Assembly (NCBI GenBank): GCA_038503035.1
Contig: JAVSML010024002.1
Coordinates: 66,587 to 130,586, forward strand
Source: Crocodylus rhombifer
Taxonomy: Eukaryota; Chordata; Crocodylia; Crocodylidae
Direction of reading: 5' to 3'
Length of the DNA: 64,000 bases
A model generated the notes under the pieces. It ran no database searches, was not told the origin of the DNA, and saw nothing but the letters and a program-made list of their open reading frames with translations. This document shows positions 23,717-34,220 of the stretch, piece after piece. A program made the translations under genes and the position numbers. The number at the start of each line of letters is the position of its first letter. The first letter of the stretch is position 1.

Positions 23717-24784
23717 ATGACACGGATGGGCACGCACCGCACCCCGAGGGTCCACTCAGGCTCTGCGGCCCCTCCACTGGGCACCTCAGAGACGGCCGCC
23801 CAGACAGAGCCCATGGTTCTGGGCTCCATGCAGACGGAGCCCCTTTTTCAGGCTCTGGGGCCCGGGAGCATGGCCACCTCCCCTTGCGGGGTCTGCTCCC
23901 TACTGGGGTCTCTGGCGTGCCAGCTGGAGGAGCTCCAGGCCACAGTCCAGAGACTGTGTGCCATCAGGGACTGCGAGCAGGAGATAGACTCCTACTGCCA
24001 GGCCCTTCTCCCCCGGGAGCCACAGGGGAGAGCTCCGTCTCTCTCCACGACTAAGGAGGACTCTGGGACCTCCTGCTCTGCCCAGTCAGGGGCATGGACC
24101 AAGGTGGTCAAGGACCCCAAGGCCCGCTGCACCAAGGCCCCTCCCTCGCCGGAGCTTAGCAACAGGTTCGCACCTCTTGCAGCCCCGGCAGAGCCTGCTC
24201 AGTTGCCGGCTCCCGCAGGCAACCCAGGCTCGACCGCAGCCACTGCCCCCACTCTCCCTAAGACAAAGCGAAAGGTGTTTGTTGTGGGAGACTCCATCCT
24301 GCGGGGGACCGAGGGGGCAATCTGCCGCCCCGACCCCTTAGACCGGGAAGTCTGCTGCTTCCCGGGGGCCCGCATCCGAGACATTGCGGAGAGGATCCCA
24401 CAGCTCCTCCGGCCCACAGACCACTACCCCATGCTCCTTATTCATGTGGGCACCAATGACATGGCTTGGAGCACCCCCAGCCAGGTCATGAGGCGCTACA
24501 GGGAGTTGGGAGTGGGGCTTAGGGGTCTGGGAGCTCAGGTGGTGTTTTCGTTGATCCTCCCAGTCTCGGGCTATGGGCTGAGGAGGGAGAGGAGGATCCA
24601 TGCAGTGAACCAAAGACTGCGGTGCTGGTGTCATAGGGAAGGCTTTGGCTTCCATGACCACAGCCCGCTCTTTGGCGAGACAGGCAGCGAGCTGCTGGGA
24701 AGAGACGGCTTCCACCTCTCTCCCCTGGGGAGGAGGCTCTTCTCAGCCATACTGGCTGACCTGCTCCACCAGGCTTTAAACTAA
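23717..24784 (+). CDS. CR1 ORF1 protein with SGNH esterase domain
   Basis: A 355-residue intact frame. Residues 1-185 are low-complexity (Ser/Pro/Ala/Thr) with a CGVC pair near 57-60 and a probable short coiled coil at 61-98 (SLLGSLACQLEELQATVQRL). Residues 186-352 form an SGNH-hydrolase-like domain: block I VFVVGDSIL with Ser193, block II Gly217 in FPGARI, block III HVGTND with Asn247, and block V RDGFHLS with Asp330 and His333. All four signature blocks are present, so an active fold is possible. An esterase domain in ORF1 is known for CR1-type LINEs; its substrate is not clear. The ATG at 23717 is the first in a long open frame and lies just after the GC-rich 5' region. The stop at 24782-24784 overlaps the open ORF2 frame. 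Confidence 0.88.
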   Translation: MTRMGTHRTPRVHSGSAAPPLGTSETAAQTEPMVLGSMQTEPLFQALGPGSMATSPCGVCSLLGSLACQLEELQATVQRLCAIRDCEQEIDSYCQALLPREPQGRAPSLSTTKEDSGTSCSAQSGAWTKVVKDPKARCTKAPPSPELSNRFAPLAAPAEPAQLPAPAGNPGSTAATAPTLPKTKRKVFVVGDSILRGTEGAICRPDPLDREVCCFPGARIRDIAERIPQLLRPTDHYPMLLIHVGTNDMAWSTPSQVMRRYRELGVGLRGLGAQVVFSLILPVSGYGLRRERRIHAVNQRLRCWCHREGFGFHDHSPLFGETGSELLGRDGFHLSPLGRRLFSAILADLLHQALN

Positions 24785-26097
24785 GGCCGCTGGGGGATGG
24801 GGGGACTACTGCCACTGCTGGCCTGCAGAGCGACCCTTGCAAAGCCAGCGGACCAAGGCACTTAAGGGAGCCCACCCCTGCCCCAGCCCTGGCACAATCT
24901 GTGGGCAAGGCAAGAGCCCCCAAGGGCACACTTGCCTGCCTGTACACTAATGCCAGGAGCCTGGGCAACAAGCAGGACGAGCTCGTCCTCCTGCTCAGTG
25001 CAAAGAAATATGATGTCATTGGGATAATAGAGACCTGGTGGGACTCCACCCATGACTGGACCACGGGTATAGAGGGCTATACCCTGTACAGGAGGGATCG
25101 TGTTGACAAAAAGGGTGGGGGTGTAGCTCTCTATGTCAAGGAAAGCTACATGTCCCTGCAAGCTGATGTTGGCGACCGGCATGGACAGCTAGAGACCCTC
25201 TGGGTAAAAATTCGTGGGGAATACGGCACAGGGGACACAACAGTGGAAGTCTACTACAGGCCTCCCACTCAAAGTCCTGAGCTTGACCTGGAGTTCGCCC
25301 GGGAACTGACTGAGGCCGCTTACTCCAGGACCTTGGTTGTCATGGGTGACTTCAATTACCCGGACATCTCGTGGGAAGATCACTCAGCAATATCCGAGTG
25401 GTCGCTAAGCTTTCTCTCGTGCGTGGATGACCTCTACCTGACTCAAGAAGTCTATGGGCCAACGAGAGGCAAAGTGCTGCTTGACCTGGTACTGGCTACG
25501 GGGGACGACCTAATCGGCGACCTAGTGATCGATGGGAAGCTGGGTGACAGCGACCATGAGCTGATCACCTTCACCATCTGCCGTAAAGCTGGCAAGTCAG
25601 TCAGCAACACAGAAGTTCTTGACTTCAGAAAAGCTGACTTTGACAAGCTCAAGAGGCTAGTCAGTCAGGCCCTCAGGGACCATGACCCCAGGGAGATGGG
25701 AGTTCAAGAAGAGTGGTTGCTTCTCAAGGAAGCGATCCTCAATGCACAAGCTAAATCTATCCCAACATGGAGGAAAGGCAGCAAGAAGGCACAGCAGCCC
25801 CCCTGCCTCTCCAGGGACCTAGCGGACCTCCTGTGGCTAAAAAGGAAAGCCTACAAAGGATGGAGGATGGGATTCACCTCCAAGGAGAATTACTCCGCAC
25901 TGGTCCGGTCCTGCAGGGAGCAAACCAGGAAAGCCAAGGCTGCAACTGAACTCCAACTAGCTTCAGGCATCAAGGACAACAAAAAGTCCTTTTTCAGATA
26001 TGTGAGGAGCCGGAGGAAAAGCAAGGGCAATGTTGGACCCCTGCTAAACCAGATGGGGCAATTGACAACTGACACCCAGGAAAAAGCCAACCTATGA
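24760..26097 (+). pseudogene. CR1 ORF2, part 1: AP-like endonuclease
   Basis: The frame is open from 24760, just after a TGA, so it overlaps the last 25 bases of ORF1. It runs to a TGA at 26095-26097. Counting residue 1 at 24901, apurinic-like endonuclease motifs are NAR (Asn17), IIETWW (Glu44), GGGVALYV (72-79), VYYRPP (117-122), GDFNYPD (Asp150, Asn152), LLDLVLAT (193-200) and DSDHEL (Asp218, His219). A basic linker follows (LWLKRKAYKGWR, KSFFRYVRSRRKSKG). This nuclease nicks target DNA for target-primed reverse transcription. No ATG occurs before 25150, which is already inside the nuclease, so initiation must be unusual. The TGA replaces a Leu codon (TTA in the copy at 39.1 kb). Past it the same frame continues to the LTR. 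Confidence 0.88.
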
Positions 26098-26364
26098 AAT
26101 AGGTGCTTTGCACCAGTCTTTCATCGGTCCCATGGGGCGCCCATGCCTGCTATGGGACAGGGAAATCTGGGTGAGGAGGATCCCTTACCCTCCATAAATG
26201 CTGACCTCATGAAGGAACACTTTGAGAAGCTGGATACCTTCAAGTCAGCCGGCCCTGACAATCTGCACCCCAGGGTACTGAAGGAGCTGGCGAGCGTCAT
26301 AGCCCAGCCCCTGGCACAGATCTTTGAAAACTCCTGGCGCTCTGGTGTAGTGCCTGAAGACTGG
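26098..26364 (+). pseudogene. CR1 ORF2, part 2: start of reverse transcriptase
   Basis: In the same frame as the endonuclease part but downstream of the TGA at 26095. It encodes FAPVFHRSHG, LDTFKSAGPDNLHPRVLKEL and ENSWRSGVVPEDW, the standard CR1 segment leading into the RT domain. It ends exactly at the LTR insertion site: the ACTGG at 26360-26364 is the first copy of the target duplication. Residues beyond 26364 in this open frame are LTR sequence and not CR1. Confidence 0.85.
26360..26364. repeat. Target-site duplication, left copy (ACTGG)
   Basis: Identical to 27439-27443. Five bases is a length made by many retroviral and gypsy-type integrases. Confidence 0.85.
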
Positions 26365-27438
26365 TGTGGGGGGATGGGGTGGACTACCTTGGGTTGGTCC
26401 CCCGTATCCCCTAGATGGCCCCTGGAGAAGAGGGGGGATCTGCCATCCGTACCGCGCTTCCGCCGATCTCCCCTGCCACGACTTGATGGAATTTTGGGGG
26501 TTCACCCATCTGGGGAAGCGGGCAGTCTGGACGCGGTCCCTCGGCTCTAGAATCCAGGGGTCCTGAGGGCTCCTCCTCCCCTACACCCTCACCCGGTCCT
26601 CCGGTATTAGCCGCCCTCTGGGTGGCTTCCTACAGGGTGCTAGCCCCTGTGGTAGGTAACAGGGCCAAAAGGAATAAAGCAATGTAATGTCAACCCAAAC
26701 GTCTGTGCCCGCTTCTCTGGGGCGGAGGTTATCTCACTTCCGCAATGGCCTTCGGCCCCGGTCGGGCGAGGACCTTTGGCCCCTTAGTCTGTCCACCAGT
26801 CCTGCAGTGGGGTTTCTTCCTCCCCCTGCAGGACCCTATAAGAGTGCTTACAGTACCCGGCTTCGGCCGGGTGCCGCTGCCTTCTGCAGTTCTGGTGTCG
26901 GTGTTCCCCTACCGACTGCCGCTCATGCCCCGTGGGCGCGTTGGGGCTTACCTCCACCCCCGCGAGTCCTGCCAAGTGGCCAGATGGCTTGCAGCCACCT
27001 GAGGAGGGTCTTTCCATTGGTGCTCCTCTAACCAGGACCCTCCGGCTCCGCTGCTGCCGGCTCTGCTGGCGCCGGCTCCGCCGCCGCCGGTGCAACTGCT
27101 GTCGGTGCCGGCTCCGCTGCCGTCGGCCCCGCTGCCGCCGGCTCCACTGCTGCCAGGTCTGCTGTCACTGGCTCCGCTGCCTCCGGCTCCACTGCCGCCG
27201 GCTCCGCCGCCACCGGGTCCGCTGCCACCGGCGTTGGCTCCCGCCAGAGCCTCTCCCTCTCCCTGTTTGGGGTTGGGGGGCTCCTTTTATCCCTCTGGGC
27301 CGGTCCCGACTTAGATCTGTCCGGGTTCCAGAAAGGGGAAGGCTCCCGAGCCCACTTCAGGGTTCGCACCCGGAAGTTAGGCTGGACTCCGCCACTTTCC
27401 ACCTGGCCCCGGCCCCGTGGGTCTTTGACCCCTTCACA
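26365..27438. mobile_element. Solo LTR inserted into CR1 ORF2
   Basis: Begins TGTGGGGGGA and ends TCCCC-like ACCCCTTCACA, giving an imperfect inverted terminus (8 of 10 matches) of TG...CA type. It is flanked by an exact 5-bp duplication, ACTGG (26360-26364 and 27439-27443). CR1 coding resumes immediately after it, and the added 1,079 bp accounts exactly for the frame difference. It is 1,074 bp long and GC-rich, with AATAAA at 26673-26678 and a TATAAG at 26837-26842. The order of these signals is not the usual U3-R-U5 order, so its orientation is unsettled. No internal retroviral gene is present, which fits LTR-LTR recombination. Confidence 0.85.
27040..27236. repeat. GC-rich 15-bp minisatellite inside the LTR
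   Basis: Imperfect tandem units of about 15 bp of the form GGCTCCGCTGCCGCC, roughly a dozen copies. The unit length is a multiple of three, so several frames stay open on both strands and give Ala/Pro/Glu-rich or Arg/Cys-rich repeats. These open frames are a consequence of the repeat and not evidence for a protein. Confidence 0.85.
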
Positions 27439-27443
27439 ACTGG
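27439..27443. repeat. Target-site duplication, right copy (ACTGG)
   Basis: Identical to 26360-26364, followed directly by AAGAAGGCGAATGTGG of CR1. Confidence 0.85.
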
Positions 27444-28775
27444 AAGAAGGCGAATGTGGTGCCGATCTTCAAGAAAGGGAGGAGAGTGGATCCGGCTAAC
27501 TACAGGCCCATCAGCCTGACTTCTATCCTGGGGAAGATCCTAGAAAAGTTTATTAAGGAGGCCATCCTTGATGGACTGGCCCAGGCTAACATTCTAAGGG
27601 ATAGCCAGCACGGGTTTGTTGCGGGTAGGTCTTGTTTGACCAATCTCATTTCCTTCTATGACCAGGTGACCTATCACCTGGACAAGGGAGAAGAGATTGA
27701 TGTCATATATCTTGACTTCAAAAAAGCTTTTGATCTGGTATCCCATGATCACCTCTTGGCCAAACTGCCCAGTTGTGGCCTTGGCTCCACCACGATCCGC
27801 TGGCTGGGAAATTGGCTCCGTGGTCGGACCCAGAGGGTTGTGATTGATGGCAGTCACTCATCGTGGTGCCCTGTGACCAGTGGGGTCCCTCAAGGCTCTG
27901 TCCTGGGACCCATACTGTTCAACATCTTCATTAATGATGTGGACAGTGGAGTCAGGAGTGGACTGGCCAAGTTCGCCGATGACACCAAACTTTGGGGCAA
28001 AGCATCCACGCCAGAGGACAGGCGGGTGATCCAGGCTGACCTGGACAAGTTCAGCAAATGGGCAGACGAGAACCTCATGGTGTTTAACACCGAAAAATGC
28101 AAGGTTCTCCACCTTGGGAGGAAAAACTGGCAGCACCCTTATAGGCTCGGCAGTGCTACGTTGGTTAGCACTACAGAAGAAAGAGACTTGGGGGTCATCA
28201 TTGACCACAAGATGAACATGAGCCTGCAATGCGATGCTGCGGCTAGTAAAGTGACCAAAACGCTGGCTTGTATCCATAGATGCTTCTCTAGCAAATCCCG
28301 GGACGTCATTCTCCCCTTGTACTCGGCCTTGGTGAGGCCGCAGCTGGAGTACTGCGTCCAGTTTTGGGCTCCACAATTCAAAAAGGATATGGAGAAGCTT
28401 GAGAGAGTCCAGAGGAGAGCCACGCGCATGATCAGAGGTCAGGAAAACAGATCTTACAATGACAGGCTGAGAGCCATGGGACTCTTTAGCCTGGAAAAGC
28501 GCAGGCTCAGGGGTGATCTGATGGCCACCTGTAAGTTTATCAGGGGTGACCACCAGGATCTGGGGGAATGTTTGTTCACCAGAGCGCCCCAAGGGATGAC
28601 GAGGTCAAACGGTCACAAACTCCTGCAAGACCGTTTCAGGCTGGACATAAGGAAGAATTTCTTTACTGTCCGAGCCCCCAAGGTCTGGAACAGTCTGCCA
28701 GCGGAGGTGGTTCAAGCACCTACATTGAACACCTTCAAGAGTAAATTGGATGCTTATCTTGCTGGGATGCTATGA
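27444..28775 (+). pseudogene. CR1 ORF2, part 3: reverse transcriptase and C-terminus
   Basis: Intact to the natural stop at 28773-28775. Counting from the Met at 27456: [17 protein letters not shown] (15-27), [15 protein letters not shown] (51-65), YLDFKKAFD with catalytic Asp87, SGVPQGSVLGPILF (142-155), and the active-site FADDTKLW with Asp175 and Asp176 (27978-27983). Then come NTEKCKVLHLGRK, the VRPQLEYCVQFW thumb block and the CR1 C-terminal RRATRM, FSLEKRRLRGDL and NGHKLLQDRF series. Every catalytic residue is kept. The gene is dead only because it is cut off from its N-terminal half by the LTR and the upstream stop. The Met at 27456 is internal to the normal protein. Confidence 0.9.
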
Positions 28776-28871
28776 CCCCAGCTGACTTCCTGCCCTTTGG
28801 GCAGGGGGCTGGACTCGATGATCTCCCGAGGTCCCTTCCAGCCCTGATGTCTATGAAATTCTATGAAATTC
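28776..28871 (+). other. CR1 3' UTR and terminal repeat
   Basis: GGCTGGACTCGATGATCTCC and GAGGTCCCTTCCAGCCC are followed by two TCTATGAAAT units. This short conserved tail is the recognition end for CR1 reverse transcription and lacks poly(A), as is normal for CR1. Confidence 0.85.
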
Positions 28872-31800
28872 TTTCTATTTAATTTTTAATAGTCATCTCT
28901 TCTGTAATTTGAGCAAACACTGAATTTCTTTATGAAGCATTTGATAAGCTTGAATAGTGTATCTTGCATATGCCTGTCATACTCTCTTAATTTGCTTGTT
29001 GTGTAGAACAAATCTCCTTACCAGATTTCACCTTTCCTCTTGATATATATATTACCTTTAGGATAAACTGACTAGCTTTTCTTAGTGCATAGGGTCCATT
29101 TGTTCACATCTCAGTCTAGCAGGTGTCTTGTTTTGCTTACATAAATCCTTAAATATTCAGTTAATTCGAAGTTTGTAAGAAAACCTCCAGAATATACCTG
29201 CTGAAGGATTTTGATCTTAAGGGCCAGTTGTTCAAATCTAGAACTCAAGAGTTCATAAAACCAGAAAAAAAAATCCTTATGAAAGTTCAACTATGTACGT
29301 TAAGGATCACTTGGCAGAATCTAAATTCAATGTCTTTATTAACTGGATGAATGTTTTGGGTGGAGCATGCACCATTTCTTTATAGCAGTGGGTTACCAGT
29401 GGTATAAACAATGTGCCTGGTTCTTCTGTACATTTCAGACAAGCAACACTCTTTGCTGCCTCCAGCATGTTTGATCATAGTTGGGCTTTTGTACAGCAGA
29501 TTCTCACCTATGGTGTTGGGCACAGGAGAAGATCTAAGGTAGCTTTAGGTTACATTTGCACCCTCCAGATTCTGGGCTGCTACAGGAGCTTGGGGGTGAT
29601 CTTTATTGTTGCTCACTCTTAAGGGTCCATCTCACCATGACAGCCAGAAATGTGTTTCCTTTAGGCAGTGGACCAATCCTTCCCAGGTCTAGCATCCCCA
29701 TAATTATGGGCCTGAGATGGGTGGGATCTTTGTAGGTAATGTCCCTTTTAGGCAGGCAGCTGACACATTTCTTTACAGCTAGGCTGCAGGACTGTTTCAG
29801 CCACCTTATCCATTGCAGAGAGGAGAGCGCCTATCCAAATATAGCACTAATCTAATTATCCTGGCTTTGTATTAACGCCACTATGATCAGATTGTGGCCC
29901 ACTTTCTTTGTCATTGGGTAAGCAAACCTGAGAGGGGAAGTGGGATGGTTTATTGGGGTTAGTGTTTTTGTTCCTTTTTTAAATAGCCTAATGTGCAAAT
30001 TCCTTCATACTATATCTTAGTTAGAAGTTCATGTTGCAGCATAATACCGGTTTTTAAAGACAGGATTTTAAAGAATATTTTGGTTTTGGGGGAGATTTTT
30101 TGGTTTGTTTCTTTTTTGCTAGGTAACTGCCTCTAAATAAACGAGTACCACCACATTACAGGGATTACATTTTGCCTTTAATGATAGATTTCCTTACTAG
30201 TCCTCTAGTATCTGCAAATAAAAATAAAAAAAAATAAAAAAAAGGCATGTTTAACTAATGCTAGGCCTGAATTTTGATCTTGGCTATGTGCATATGGGTC
30301 CTGCTTAATGGGATCAGCATCCAAAGGCTGAATTTGGCCTTTGCCATATTGTGGTATAAAGCTGAAAACAGTCTGCAGTTCCTCCTAGTTCTAAGTTTTA
30401 AGTATGCATCTCTGTATCAAGAATTTCAAAATCTGTTGCCTCATTTATCCAGTACAGATTTGTATCAGGCTGGTTAGTGCAGAATGACTCTGAAACTTTT
30501 TTTTTGTTCAAACTAAATTTAGTTGCATACATTTTACACAATTCTGCAAACTGTTGTCAAATTCATATCATGTTCCATAGCCTATAATTGTATAATTTCT
30601 TTTCTGTTCTTTTCATAATCTTGTCCTGGATGGAAGAAAGGAAGAGACTTCCAAATTTCCTGTCTCTGGATCACAAAGCATAAAATTTAGCATCACTGAT
30701 TTGTTTTACTGCTTTTCCACATTCAACGGTTCTGTTCTGAGCTGGCTCAAAAGCTATGAAGGTAACTAGATTTCATTTTAATACATAATGCTGAGATTCA
30801 TTTCAGTAACGGATAGAAAATATTAATCTAGAGGACTGTGGCTCCCTTCTCATCTGTCCTCACATGGGATCAACAGAAATATCTCGGCCAAGTCACTTAC
30901 GGCTACAAGCAATTTTGGAGGCATTATAATTAGTACATTATCCATAAAAGAGGCATTGACTTTCAGCATTGGACAAATGCAGTGCAAACAGATTTTTTTG
31001 ACTGAAAAAGGCTTTGTGAGGAAAATGGCAATTTACCAATACTACATTGATTTGATTGTCACCATATAATTAGTCATGTTGACCTACAGGACAAAATGAA
31101 GACTAACATCATTTGGTCCTATCAGTAATACCGTACCAATATGGCTACTGAGTTGGATTTGCTTCTGCATCCCATATTATAAATAAAATTGATTAACTAG
31201 GTGGTGAGTCTGACCCATTTGAAAGTGTTACTGTTTATACACCTCCACTCTTGTTTTTTTTTCCATAATTGATATGTTGAGGCATGAATGACACACTGGC
31301 TCCAATCTACAGTTGTTGGCCTAAGACAAAATGAATCAAGGTATTTGTAATTTTCGTGTTATAGCCCAGAACCATATTTATTTCCAGGAGCAAGAATAGA
31401 GCAGCAGGGGAACTGTGCTTCAGACATAGCCTAATAGACTTTCTCAAGGTAACTCTGAAGGCTATTAAGTTTGCAAACTAGCTTTTCTATGACTTATTTA
31501 AGAAACTGCCATTCTGTTCTTTTCTTACTCTTGAATATCTTCCTACCGAATAGAAGCAATGAAAATGTAAGGACCAGGTTCTGCATAAGAGATTACCACT
31601 CATATGGTTAATGGTGGCAAAAACCTCAGCTCAGCTGTCCTTCTCTGTTACAGGGACAACTTTTGGCACCTTTTACTGAAGTTGAGAAAATCCCAGCGAA
31701 ACTACCGGATTACTTGTGAAGTACTCTATCCAGGTCTAATACCCTATGGATCTAGTTAAGTCTCCTTCACTCTGCTAGTATTACTCATACAAGTAACTGT

Positions 31801-33359
31801 TTACCACATGAAATTGGCTTGACAATCTAAATCGGTGTTTTGGGTACCTCAGTATCAAGCACTAATCCCTGAATGCTGATATTTCCATACTGCCCTCAGT
31901 TTTCCATAACAAGGGCTCTTGCAATCCTGGCGTATAGTCATAATTTGAAAGACAGAACAGTACTTATCTAATGTTTCAATATAGTGCATCCAGGCAAGCT
32001 GGCTTTCCATGAACTGAGCACCCACTTCATAGGAATGGACATAGAGCACAGAAGATCAGCAAAGCAATGCTCTGAGCTTTTGGTGGTGATCACATGTGCT
32101 TTCAAATATCGAACTTGGATATCCACTCTCAAGTGTTTGGGTTTTAGGGGAAGGTTTCCAAGAGCTCTGCTCTATCACAGCTCATTGCTCCTAACCTTGT
32201 TTTCTCTTCCAGTATATATTTTATCAACTCTTCCCCCTTATTTCGCAGCCCACATGCTTTGCCAGCTGTCCCTGGATAATGTGAAGTGAAATGGTGTTAA
32301 GTATATGAATCCAAAGCATCCCATCTAACCCTTGAAGAGTCCCTTTCACAAACTTTCTAAACTGACACAAGCCGTCACCTAGGCAGGGGTATCGGAAGAG
32401 GCACATTAAAAGAAATGTTGTCAGAAAACTGACCAATCAAATGGAGCAAAAGTGGGGTGTATGGCTTTGATTGCAAGGCACCTTCTGTCAACAGCATGTT
32501 TCAGTTGGAAGGAGCTTTTGACACTCGTCAAGCTTCGGTTGCTTAATAGTCTCTTCTGTCAGAAGTAAATTGGGTTCCTAGTAAAACATTTTCTCTAAAA
32601 CTGCATAAAAACTAATGACTGTGTCACGCTATGAACATTGCCGAAAGCTACAGACTGCTGAGAGAATTGCTTTTTATTTGGAGTTTTGATATCATGATGC
32701 TGTCAAGGGCTTCAGATTGGCTGTTGGCAGAGAGGGCAATGAGTTCAGTGTGCATTTTATTAAAGGAAACTGCAATACCAGCATGTGGCTTTGTCCCCTG
32801 TGAAAGTTAATTTTTAACAGCGATGCTTGTCCTGAAATTATCCGACTAAAACTTTTATTTCGTCAAGCTGCCAAATGTCCTTTAAAGTCGGGGAGAAGAG
32901 TTTAGAGCAGTGAGGTCAGATGCGTAGTAACCAGATGCTGTTTCTTTTTCCTTCTCAAACCCTGTGGTGATGGGAATAGGAGGAGATACTTTTAAAAAGA
33001 AAAAGAGGGGAAATTAGAATATGCTTCCCATTACGGAGATGGAAACTGAAAACTGTAATAGAGCTGTGAAAATGGGGGAGGGAAAGGGAGGAGGGAATGG
33101 AAGCTCTAGGGAACAAATGTTCACACCTTCCCTTTTCTCCGCCCCACCCCCAGCAACTTGTGACATCTGGATGGTTGCAACGGCGCAGAACCTAGCTCTT
33201 CTTCTGTATGAGTGTGTTGAATTCAGAGGAATGTGTCCATCTCCTGCTGCTGGCGCTCATATTATGCTTACTGGGAATGTGGTAATATACCTAGATGTAA
33301 GGTTTTTCATGCAGTTCTACATGCTGTCATCATAAGATGAAGAAATGTTGGCTATAACA
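28872..33359. other. No gene seen; one possible conserved non-coding patch
   Basis: AT-rich. An A-rich tract lies at 30215-30245. Open frames are up to about 100 codons without domains (for example 31984-32289 and 33021-33335). The patch at 32600-32960 is free of recognisable repeats and low-complexity sequence and is noted as a possible conserved element. Confidence 0.35.
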
Positions 33360-34220
33360 TGGATCAATAGCAAACTGGCAAGAAGCCTTAGGGGGTCTGT
33401 TTTGGGTGTAAGGATATTTAGACTCTTTTACAGACTTGGATGGAGGTCAAATGCTGATCAGATCTTCAAACAGTACAAAACTGGTAGGGATGGCGAACGC
33501 TAGCATAGGATAGTATTAAACTAAACAATTGGGCTATAGATGGGAGGAAATTCAACAGAAAAAGGTAAGGTGATGCACATAAAAAACATGCATGAGTCTC
33601 TATGCATGGATTAATAACTGGCTCAGCAGTAGTACAAGCTTGCGTGAGTCACTAATGCGGTACTGTCACTGAGGGGGAAAAAATGTAACTTTGGCTTGTA
33701 TTAACAGAAGTATCATATGCAAAACACTAGGGTGATAGTGCCACTCTATCTAATGCTAGTTTGGTCTCTGGGGTGCAGAGTCCACTTTGAAGCTCCGCAT
33801 CTTATGAAGGCCATAGAAACACAAGACAGGACCCTCATGGTTGGTGGAGATGAGGTGGCGTAACAAACTTCATGAGAAATCTTTTAAGGGACTGAGTTTG
33901 CTTCTTTGAAGGAAGGAAGTGATTGAGGAAGACATGATTGCCACCTTTCAAATGTTTAAGAAATGTGAGAGAAGAACCCCTTTCTTGCTGCAGAGTCACT
34001 GGGTTTAAACTGCAGCAAAGCAGAATTAGATCAAGTCTTGGGGAAAAAAACCATCTATTTGTAAGCTGATGGAATGTGTTACTTGAAGACAGTGTAGAGT
34101 CTCTCACATTACAAGTTTTCAAAAAGGCAATGGATGGTCTGGGATGGCTTAAGAATACCACATCCTGAGCCTCTGCAAGGAATTAGACTAGATAACTCCC
34201 ATCACTGTGAAAGGGACCGT
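33360..34220 (+). mobile_element. Old CR1/L3-like LINE relic
   Basis: Degraded plus-strand frames keep the order of a CR1-clade C-terminus. A phrase matching the part after the RT active site (KLVGMANAS-like, FNRKR.VMHIKN-like) is at 33480-33590. A VIEEDMIATFQMFKKCERRTP-type series is at 33920-33980. The ending at 34085-34205 encodes LxxVxSLSHYKFSKRQWMV and is followed by GGAATTAGACTAGATAACTCCC, like the 3' UTR of these LINEs. Many stops and frameshifts; older than the CR1 copies nearby. Confidence 0.6.

Larger units (their letters stand above)
23432..28871 (+). mobile_element. Nearly full-length CR1 LINE, interrupted by an LTR
   Basis: The element has a GC-rich 5' region, ORF1 with an esterase domain, ORF2 with endonuclease and reverse transcriptase, a short 3' UTR (GGACTCGATGATCTCCC, GAGGTCCCTTCC) and the CR1 terminal repeat, here two TCTATGAAAT units. 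Without the 1,079 bp added by the LTR insertion and the 10-N gap it measures about 4.35 kb, close to the usual full CR1 length of about 4.5 kb. Damage to ORF2 is limited to one stop codon (26095-26097) and the LTR, so it is young. The 5' boundary is an estimate from the composition change, and no target duplication is obvious. Confidence 0.9.

Noticed and set aside
26932..27519. 195-codon Arg/Cys/Pro-rich frame and the 124-codon Ala/Glu/Pro-rich frame opposite it
   Set aside because: Both run through the 15-bp minisatellite of the LTR, whose unit is a multiple of three and keeps frames open on both strands.
27858..28592. 244-codon minus-strand open frame
   Set aside because: It is the antisense shadow of the CR1 reverse transcriptase; similar shadows occur opposite the other CR1 copies.
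33021..33335. Possible small host exon or gene (104 codons)
   Set aside because: No recognised motif, low-complexity Gly/Glu part, no convincing splice context.
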